A stretch of DNA of 64,000 bases, from the NCBI GenBank assembly GCA_023426245.1, contig JAFABB010000027.1, forward strand, positions 1 through 64,000, written 5' to 3'. The notes under the pieces are model-generated. The model was given only the letters and a program-made list of their open reading frames with translations. It had not been told where the DNA came from and searched no databases. The translations under genes and the position numbers were made by a program. How positions within the stretch are numbered: position 1 is the stretch's first letter; each line of letters opens with the position of its first letter. The DNA is from Bacillota bacterium. GTDB lineage: Bacteria > Bacillota > UBA4882 > UBA8346. Shown one piece after another: positions 58,231-64,000 of the stretch.

Positions 58231-58617
58231 TTGTATATCCCGATAATTGGTGCTTTAATAGGAATTTTACTGGGAATTGTTTTACCTTATGATATTCCGA
58301 TTAATTTTGTAAAGTACACGGCTATAGCTATTTTAGCCGCTTTGGATGCCATTTTTGGCGGTATTCGAGCTCAATTGGGTCAAAAGTTTCTTTTCTTCAA
58401 GTTTATCAGCAGTTTTTTTACCAATACCGCAATGGCGGCGCTCCTTGCCTATCTCGGCGATATCCTGGGCATTGATATTTATTTGGGGGCGGTAGTCGTG
58501 TTTAGTATCAGGATTTTTCAAAATTTATCGCTGATCCGTGAAGAAATATGCGACAGGGTCCTGTGGTGGAATAACAATGGTCAGGGTAAAGAAAAGAATG
58601 TTCGGCTGGAGAAGTAG
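58231..58617 (+). CDS. DUF1290 small basic protein Sbp (copy 2)
   Basis: A 128-residue protein almost identical to the first Sbp in residues 1-110 (one change at position 16, V to I, and another at 54, V to L), with differences mainly in the charged C-terminal tail. DNA identity is also high. TTG start behind GAGGAGG. The near-identity of the membrane part suggests strong selection or recent conversion. Confidence 0.9.
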   Translation: MYIPIIGALIGILLGIVLPYDIPINFVKYTAIAILAALDAIFGGIRAQLGQKFLFFKFISSFFTNTAMAALLAYLGDILGIDIYLGAVVVFSIRIFQNLSLIREEICDRVLWWNNNGQGKEKNVRLEK

Positions 58618-58704
58618 TATGTTTTTGCTTTTATGCTTTATCTTTTGTTTTATAATGACTGGCTTCTGACCTCTAGTTCCTTACGAATACAGCTTAAATT
58701 TCCT

Positions 58705-59700
58705 TTATACTTTGTACACAAAGTACCGACGCATCTCCGGACGGGACATGGGTTTAACCCATAGCTCATGTCTGTGAGTCCCAGCGATGCCAACCTTGAC
58801 TTCGGCGCCTTCCGGTACGTTTCCGTATCCCCCGGTCATTGCGGCGGCTAAATGGATGGACTCTTCCTCCGGTGGTCCGATATACAGGGTTACCGGCCCC
58901 GGATAATCTATTAGTTCCAATATTAAGTTTTCCGGAGCGGCTGCTCTTTTGAGGGCTTCATTTTCAGCCTGATCTTTTCCGATGATGATTTTAACTTTCG
59001 GGCTTAGGCGTAAATGCCTTCCCAAACGGAGCAAATGAACGGAACCCATGGATAGCTTGAGGTCGTGTTCCAATAAATCTTTGACTTTTAAGCTGTATTC
59101 CTCATTGGTGAGTAAACACCCCCCGCCTGGTGAAGGATAATCGGTTATGCCGTAATGGGCTGCCAGAGCTATCTGTCTGCTGCGTCCCCGGCCCTTAATA
59201 TCCAGCAGTTTAGCGCGGTTAATCCATCGGTTCATTTCCGGCAGTGTTTCCCGGAGTAGCTTTGCCGAAAGCGGACGTACAATGAGATCTTTGAATCCGG
59301 CATCTCTGGCTGTAATATCCAAAGCATCGAGCCTTTGCGAATTGGGGCGTTGATCGTAGACTTCCCCGGTAATTAAAAAAGCAGCTCCGATTTCCTGCAT
59401 TTTTTGGGCCGCAGTTTTAAAAGTGTAAATACGGCAATCCAGGCAGGGATTCATCCGTTTGCCATATCCGTGCCCGGGATGTTCGATTATTTGTAAATAA
59501 TCAGCGCCACAGACATGATAATGGAGCTTAATCTGCAGCTGTTTGGCGGCGCTAGCGGCATTTCCGACCCCATTTTGATCCGGTGACTGTAAAAACGGGA
59601 TGATAAAATTAATGGCTTCAACTTCAACCCCTGCTTCCTGAGCTACTTTGACGGCCAGAATACTGTCAAGCCCGCCAGAAAGTAAAGCCAATGCTTTCAT
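58705..59700 (-). CDS. PP-loop ATPase, tRNA thiolation-like (cysteine-poor paralogue)
   Basis: A 331-residue protein of the MnmA/ThiI-like PP-loop group with a C-terminal DUF814-type domain, often annotated as a tRNA sulfurtransferase. The adenylation motif is ALLSGGLDSILAVK at the N-terminus. NPCLDCRIYTFK keeps a CxxC. The segment that is CRCSGASGGC in its neighbour is FLQSPDQNGVG here, and PCPAGGC is PSPGGGC, so four cysteines are lost. It lies 35 bp after the cysteine-rich paralogue and is transcribed with it. The substrate is unknown. Confidence 0.82.
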   Translation of the reverse strand: MKALALLSGGLDSILAVKVAQEAGVEVEAINFIIPFLQSPDQNGVGNAASAAKQLQIKLHYHVCGADYLQIIEHPGHGYGKRMNPCLDCRIYTFKTAAQKMQEIGAAFLITGEVYDQRPNSQRLDALDITARDAGFKDLIVRPLSAKLLRETLPEMNRWINRAKLLDIKGRGRSRQIALAAHYGITDYPSPGGGCLLTNEEYSLKVKDLLEHDLKLSMGSVHLLRLGRHLRLSPKVKIIIGKDQAENEALKRAAAPENLILELIDYPGPVTLYIGPPEEESIHLAAAMTGGYGNVPEGAEVKVGIAGTHRHELWVKPMSRPEMRRYFVYKV

Positions 59701-59735
59701 GTTTTCCCCCTAAAGACAAAACCGACTTGGTTCTA

Positions 59736-60734
59736 TTAGACCTTATACACAAAATATTTCCGTATTTCTTCGCGGGACATCGGCTTCACCGAAAGCTCCC
59801 GGTTCATGGCGCCGCTGACCTCAACCTTAATTTCTTCATCGGCCGGTACATTACCATATCCGGCGGTCATCATTGCCGCCAGATTGATTAAGAAATCTTC
59901 CTGTGAACCGATATACATCGTAACAGGCCCGGCATAATCAACTAATTCCATTATTAAGTTTTCCGGAGCGGCTGTCTTTTTGATGGCTTCATTTTCAGCC
60001 TGATCTTTTCCGATGATAATTTTGGCTTTCGGGCTCAAGCGAAGATGCCTTCCAAAACGGAGTGAATTGATGGAGCCCATCGATAATTTGCCATCATGTT
60101 CCAGCAAGTCTTTGACTTTTAAACTGTATTCTTCATTAGTGAGTAAACATCCCCCGGCCGGGCATGGGTAATCCGTAATCCCGTATTCTTCAGCCAAATC
60201 GATCTGTTGAGTGCGGCCCCTGCCTTTGATATCAAGCAGTTTATTCCGGTCAACCCAGCCTTTTTCTTCCGGAATAGTAGGCCGCAAATGTTTGGCGCAC
60301 AGCGGACGTAAAATATATCCGCGTAATCCCGAATCGCGCTCTACAATATCCAAAGCATCACGCCGTTGAGAATTAGGGCGCTGATCGATAACTTCACCGG
60401 TTAATAAGAAAGAGGCGCCAATCTCATCCATCTTGTTTTTAGCAATTTTGAACTTATGAATACGACAATCAAGGCATGGGTTTAAACGTTTTCCATAACC
60501 GTGCGGCGGTTTTTCGACAATTCGCAGATATTCTTCTCCGCAGGGATGGTAATGCAATTTAACATTCAAAGTTTTAGCGGCGTTCGCAGCGGCACTGCAG
60601 CCACCCGATGCTCCCGAGCAACGACAAAAGGGACTGGTGAAATTGATGGCTTCCACCTCAATACCTGCCTCTTGGACGACTTTAATGGCTAAAGTGCTGT
60701 CTAAACCTCCGGATAATAATGCGAGTGCTTTCAT
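59736..60734 (-). CDS. PP-loop ATPase, tRNA thiolation-like (cysteine-rich paralogue)
   Basis: A 332-residue paralogue of the downstream protein. ALLSGGLDSTLAIK is the ATP-pyrophosphatase loop, followed by CRCSGASGGC (about 37-46), NPCLDCRIHKFK and PCPAGGCLLTNEEYS. The cysteines could carry persulfide or bind an Fe-S cluster, as in other PP-loop thiolation enzymes; this is inferred. The C-terminal 100 residues (LRLSPKAKIIIGKDQAENEAI) are shared nearly unchanged with the paralogue. A minus-strand promoter lies upstream at 60811-60839. Confidence 0.85.
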   Translation of the reverse strand: MKALALLSGGLDSTLAIKVVQEAGIEVEAINFTSPFCRCSGASGGCSAAANAAKTLNVKLHYHPCGEEYLRIVEKPPHGYGKRLNPCLDCRIHKFKIAKNKMDEIGASFLLTGEVIDQRPNSQRRDALDIVERDSGLRGYILRPLCAKHLRPTIPEEKGWVDRNKLLDIKGRGRTQQIDLAEEYGITDYPCPAGGCLLTNEEYSLKVKDLLEHDGKLSMGSINSLRFGRHLRLSPKAKIIIGKDQAENEAIKKTAAPENLIMELVDYAGPVTMYIGSQEDFLINLAAMMTAGYGNVPADEEIKVEVSGAMNRELSVKPMSREEIRKYFVYKV

Positions 60735-60810
60735 ATTTCCCCCTAAAATATCTTATACTGATTTGATTTGACAAAGAATCGACTGTAAACAAAAATGGAT
60801 TTCGTCTACG

Positions 60811-60839
60811 AGTTTAATATAGTCATGGGGTTTTGTCAA
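60811..60839 (-). promoter_or_regulatory. Promoter of the PP-loop gene pair
   Basis: On the minus strand TTGACA (60839-60834), a 17-bp spacer and TAAACT (60816-60811, four of six matches) lie about 75 bp before the cysteine-rich gene. The next forward gene starts at 60988, so this gap is divergent. Confidence 0.55.
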
Positions 60840-60987
60840 TCAAAGCTGCTAATCCGGGATAGCTTTTTAGCTGGTGTGACGAAGATTGTCTAAACTAACC
60901 AAAGCAGGGATTTATGAGAAATTGTCGAAACAATTATCTTTAATGACTTGTCATTGAAGCCATCTAGAAAAACTTTGGAGGAATTTT

Positions 60988-62139
60988 ATGCGCATTGGTA
61001 TTTTTACAAATTGTTATTATCCCCTGGTAAATGGAGTGGTAGGTGCAGCAACTTTACTTCGAAAGGGTTTTTTGGAAGCGGGTCATGAAGTATCTGTTTT
61101 TACACCTGCTTTTGAAGATTATGAAGACTTAGAACCCGGTATTTATCGTTACCCTTCGGTTAATTTAACTCCTAAGGTTAAATATCCGGTTGCCGTACCT
61201 TTTTCCCCCAGGATAAATAAAGCGTTGCAACATATTGAACTGGATATTATCCATAGCCATCATCCGTTTGTTTTGGGGCCGCTCGGGTTACGGCTGGCCC
61301 GGCAAAGAAAAATTCCGGTCGTCTATACCTTTCACACTCAGTATGATCAATATACGCATTATGTCCCTTTACCCAGCTCCTTGGTACGCTGGTTCTCCAC
61401 CCGTCAAGTAAGACGGTTTAGTCAGGATGTGGACCAAATTACAACGCCTGCCGAATCGGCGCGAAAAATTTTGCTGACATACGGCGTTACCAGGCCCATT
61501 CAGGTTATACCCAATCCGACGGATTTGGATAAATTCCTCCATAACAATGGAGATAAAATTCGCCAAAAGTATGGCTTAAAACAGGAAAAGTTGTTAATTA
61601 GTATCGGCCGGATTGCTCCGGAGAAGAATTTAGATCTTTTGCTCAATTCATTTCGGCAAATGATTGCCAACTCTGCGGAACACTCCCTTAAACTGATGAT
61701 TGTGGGAGATGGTCCTGCATTACAAGGTTTAATCCAACATGCTTCCGAGCTTGGTATCCAAGAAGACGTGATTTTTACAGGACTTGTCGAACCTTCATTC
61801 GTTCCGGAGTACCTTGCTGCAGCCGATCTCTTCGTGATGACTTCAAAGACTGAGGTAAAACCTTTAGCCCAATTGGAGGCGCTGGCCAGCGGCGTTCCCA
61901 TTGTTGCCGTTTCGGCAGCTGGTGCCAATGACACGATTGTACATGGTGAGAATGGATTATTAACACCGGAAAACGCCCAGGTTTTTTCTGAGGCGGTTTT
62001 AAATTTACTGGGGAATCCTGAGCGATATCATTCTTTTCAGCAAAATGCCCGTAAGACAGCTTTACAGTATGGACATTCGACGATTACGGCTCAATATTTG
62101 GAATTATTTGAGGCCCTGTTGAAAAACCAAAGGAGGTAA
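60988..62139 (+). CDS. GT4 glycosyltransferase, diacylglycerol-glucosyltransferase-like
   Basis: A 383-residue transferase with the start RIGIFTNCYYPLVNGVVGA, IIHSHHPFVLGPLGL, VYTFHTQYDQYTHYVP (characteristic of the group that makes alpha-monoglucosyl-diacylglycerol) and the donor domain ISIGRIAPEKNLDLLL, LMIVGDGPALQGL and KPLAQLEALASGVPIVAV with the E-x7-E-like site. Such lipids anchor lipoteichoic acid or tune the membrane. GGAGG precedes the ATG. dCMP deaminase follows after five bases. Confidence 0.87.
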   Translation: MRIGIFTNCYYPLVNGVVGAATLLRKGFLEAGHEVSVFTPAFEDYEDLEPGIYRYPSVNLTPKVKYPVAVPFSPRINKALQHIELDIIHSHHPFVLGPLGLRLARQRKIPVVYTFHTQYDQYTHYVPLPSSLVRWFSTRQVRRFSQDVDQITTPAESARKILLTYGVTRPIQVIPNPTDLDKFLHNNGDKIRQKYGLKQEKLLISIGRIAPEKNLDLLLNSFRQMIANSAEHSLKLMIVGDGPALQGLIQHASELGIQEDVIFTGLVEPSFVPEYLAAADLFVMTSKTEVKPLAQLEALASGVPIVAVSAAGANDTIVHGENGLLTPENAQVFSEAVLNLLGNPERYHSFQQNARKTALQYGHSTITAQYLELFEALLKNQRR

Positions 62140-62144
62140 AACAA

Positions 62145-62633
62145 ATGAGACCTTCCAAAGAGGAATATTACTTAAACATTGCGGCGGAAGTGGCTGAAAG
62201 GGGGACATGCTTGCGGCGGAAGTTCGGGGCTGTTATTGTCCGCGACGATCAGATTATCAGCACTGGTTATGTCGGTGCGCCCCGGGGCACTAAGAATTGT
62301 TGTGATATCGGTTCTTGTCCTAGAGAGATGGCTAACATTCCCCCTGGCGAACGCTATGAGTTGTGCCGTTCGGTCCATGCCGAGGCGAATGCGATAATTC
62401 ATGCCGATCGTTTGAATATGATCGATGCCACGCTTTATTTAGCTTGTAAAGATGCAAAGACCGGTTCCTACACTCCCGGCACAAAACCTTGCCGGATGTG
62501 TTCCCGTTGGATAATCAATGCCGGAATCCGTAATGTAATCGTCCGGGAAGAGGTAGGACGCTATACGGAATACTTGGTCGCGGATCTGGTTTGGGAAGAA
62601 AATTTAAACCTCAACGACCTTAAGGGATATTGA
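62145..62633 (+). CDS. Deoxycytidylate (dCMP) deaminase, ComEB family
   Basis: A 162-residue zinc enzyme that makes dUMP for thymidylate synthesis. The zinc and catalytic motif HAEANAIIHAD (His and Glu) and the PCRMCSRWIINAGI cysteines are present, with an N-terminal substrate segment RPSKEEYYLNIAAEVAERGTCLRRKFGAVIV. The inserted cysteines GTKNCCDIGSCPREM are typical of the ComEB/dCMP-deaminase branch. AAGGAGG overlaps the end of the glycosyltransferase gene. Confidence 0.93.
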   Translation: MRPSKEEYYLNIAAEVAERGTCLRRKFGAVIVRDDQIISTGYVGAPRGTKNCCDIGSCPREMANIPPGERYELCRSVHAEANAIIHADRLNMIDATLYLACKDAKTGSYTPGTKPCRMCSRWIINAGIRNVIVREEVGRYTEYLVADLVWEENLNLNDLKGY

Positions 62634-62637
62634 TTCA

Positions 62638-63363
62638 TTATTGATTGCGATTGATGATGCGGACTTGAACCTCGTGAGTCTGAACATTAATCATTTTCAC
62701 GAGTAAGGAAACCCTGTTTTCCGGGTTTAAAATGTCCCAATAATACTGGAGGGTCTGCTCAATTTCATTAAAAAGAATTACCGGATAAGGTTCGCCTTCA
62801 AAGGAAGGTAAGGGCTGTCCATCACCGCAATAGGTATGAAGGCAATGCCCGATTCCGGGAATCGCTGCGCCATAGTTAAAATAATTTCTTATACAATATT
62901 TTAGGTCGTGGTCTGCGGACTTGAGTATGCTTAGTTTGCAAGGGTGTTTGGAATTGCTAAGATCGATAACCCCCGATATTCTCGGGGTGAAATTCGGGGC
63001 ATCCGGCTCAAATTCCCGACTGTTCAGTGCTTCTTCAAAAGTGCCGCCGCTTTGTATTGCCTGGTAAATCGTATCGGTTTGGTCGCCATTGGTTACAATA
63101 TGCGCATTCTTGGTGAATTTGACCGGATAATAGATAATGAGCGAAGGATCAGTAAGTTTTGATTCATCGTAGGCTTTGGTGCGAATAAACCCGTTTTCAT
63201 GAATGAATACTCTGTTTCGGCTGTTCAGACTTCTCCCCATGATCCAATAAACCTGAAGATAATTTTGACCGTCCGGACTCAATCCCATAATGATACCTCT
63301 GCCGGGATAGGGATTTTTCGCCAGTTCCTCGATATTTTGTTTTGCCAGTTTACTGATCTCCAT
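62638..63363 (-). CDS. purO: IMP cyclohydrolase (PurO-like)
   Basis: A 241-residue protein of the archaeal-type IMP cyclohydrolase family, which closes the purine ring (FAICAR to IMP). It starts MEISKLAKQNIEELAKNPYPGRG, with IIMGLSPDGQNYLQVYWIMGRSLNSRNRVF, AYDESKLTDPSLIIYYP and a C-terminal half with GIGHCLHTYCGDGQPLPSFEGEPYPV. ATG at 63363 behind GGAGGAGTC is preferred over an in-frame start 21 codons upstream. It converges with dCMP deaminase with a 4-bp gap. In bacteria PurH usually does this step, so it may be an accessory or replacement enzyme. Confidence 0.82.
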   Translation of the reverse strand: MEISKLAKQNIEELAKNPYPGRGIIMGLSPDGQNYLQVYWIMGRSLNSRNRVFIHENGFIRTKAYDESKLTDPSLIIYYPVKFTKNAHIVTNGDQTDTIYQAIQSGGTFEEALNSREFEPDAPNFTPRISGVIDLSNSKHPCKLSILKSADHDLKYCIRNYFNYGAAIPGIGHCLHTYCGDGQPLPSFEGEPYPVILFNEIEQTLQYYWDILNPENRVSLLVKMINVQTHEVQVRIINRNQ

Positions 63364-63561
63364 GGTGACTCCTCCAAACCGAATAATTTTCATTAATTTT
63401 CGATATGCATGGTCAGTATCCTTCATCTATTAAAATTGTTTCATTAAATTTAAATATGAGGTGTATTTTGTATTTATTCAGAGGCTTGGCAGGAGTTTGA
63501 TACTTATATCCGAATTTGTAATCACGAAGATGATAAAATTGATTTGGAAGGAGAAGTGTAA

Positions 63562-64000
63562 GTGAGTCATAAGATTACATTAATCCCCGGAGATGGTACG
63601 GGTCCCGAACTTACGGCAGCCGCCCGCCGGGTTATTGAAGCGACCGGAGTTAAAATTGATTGGGAAGTGATGGATGCTGGTGTGGATGTGATGGAGAAAT
63701 ACGGCACGCCTCTACCCGATCAGGTTTTGGAATCCATTCGTCGCAATAAAGTTGCCTTAAAAGGGCCGATTACTACGCCGATTGGCACCGGATTCCGTAG
63801 TGTCAACGTAGCGTTGCGCCACGCCTTGAATTTATATGCCTGTGTTCGTCCTTGCAAAACATATCCGGGAGTACGGTCGCGCTATCAAGATATTGATATC
63901 GTGATGGTCAGGGAAAATAGCGAGGATTTATATGCCGGGGTTGAGTTTGATTTGGAGTCCCCGGAATCCAAGCAAATTATAGGTATGGCAAAGGGTAAGA
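63562..64000 (+). CDS. Isocitrate dehydrogenase (NAD type), 5' part
   Basis: The first 146 codons of an isocitrate/isopropylmalate dehydrogenase-family gene, cut by the window end. The start is GTG at 63562 behind GGAAGGAG. ITLIPGDGTGPELTAAARRVI begins the family fold, and ALKGPITTPIGTGFRSVNVALRH with the substrate Ser and Asn, LYACVRPCKTYPGV and VMVRENSEDLYAGVEF mark isocitrate rather than isopropylmalate dehydrogenase. The NAD-dependent short form is likely from the first part alone. The C-terminal half is not visible. Confidence 0.9.
   Translation, partial: MSHKITLIPGDGTGPELTAAARRVIEATGVKIDWEVMDAGVDVMEKYGTPLPDQVLESIRRNKVALKGPITTPIGTGFRSVNVALRHALNLYACVRPCKTYPGVRSRYQDIDIVMVRENSEDLYAGVEFDLESPESKQIIGMAKGK

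Overview
The window comes from an endospore-forming, rod-shaped member of the Bacillota with moderate GC content. Evidence: dipicolinate synthase genes (dpaA/dpaB) beside a ymxH-type sporulation gene, an MreB/Mbl gene, DUF881/DUF1290 genes, AGGAGG-type ribosome binding sites and many TTG/GTG starts. The exact genus cannot be fixed from the sequence; a Hydrogenispora-like lineage is only a guess.

Layout. (1) 1-4600: two CRISPR arrays with the same 30-bp repeat apart from one position, flanking cas1-cas2; no interference genes are in view. (2) 4600-7300: a small accessory island with an XRE repressor and operator-like sites, an MntA nucleotidyltransferase with a decayed HEPN (HepT) partner, and an AT-rich RibD/DHFR-like gene. 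(3) 7398-12619: a full-length Lhr-type helicase, a zinc-ribbon protein and ymxH. (4) 12678-17944: the lysine/dipicolinate operon dapB-dpaA-dpaB-dapG-dapA. It starts with a lysine riboswitch. A second, unidentified and strongly structured RNA (15504-15808, with a long-range closing helix and an H-type pseudoknot) precedes the aspartokinase. (5) 18313-21018: UDP-GlcNAc 6-dehydrogenase and a WbpB-like oxidoreductase. (6) 21097-35210: an arabinose-type locus with an AraC regulator, a 1114-residue DUF5107-TPR protein, araFGH, two paralogous chemoreceptors and a mutarotase-fold protein. (7) 35366-48644: a cell-surface glycan cluster with two acetyltransferases, a flippase, six glycosyltransferases, a phosphoglycosyl transferase, a GNAT, a WbpE-like aminotransferase and a WbpI-like epimerase. 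(8) 48695-51116: threonine aldolase and diaminopimelate decarboxylase. (9) 51247-58617: a 21-nt tandem repeat, a PhoP/PhoR-type two-component system, rluB, mreB/mbl and a tandem-duplicated DUF881-DUF1290 pair. (10) 58705-64000: duplicated PP-loop sulfurtransferase-like genes, a glycosyltransferase, dCMP deaminase, a PurO-type IMP cyclohydrolase and the start of an isocitrate dehydrogenase.

How it fits together. The Dap/Dpa genes branch from one intermediate to lysine/peptidoglycan or to spore dipicolinate, and two RNA elements plus a possible sigma-K promoter could divide that flow. WbpA, WbpB, a WbpD candidate, WbpE and WbpI together would make UDP-2,3-diacetamido-2,3-dideoxy-mannuronate. 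That set is split by the arabinose locus and should supply a sugar for the glycan built by the glycosyltransferase cluster. No Wzy polymerase or chain-length regulator is recognisable.

Most worth a second look: the structured RNA before dapG, the divergent cysteine pattern of the duplicated PP-loop proteins, the 21-nt repeat tract, the CRISPR array pair with a repeated spacer, and the DUF5107-TPR/araFGH/chemoreceptor locus.
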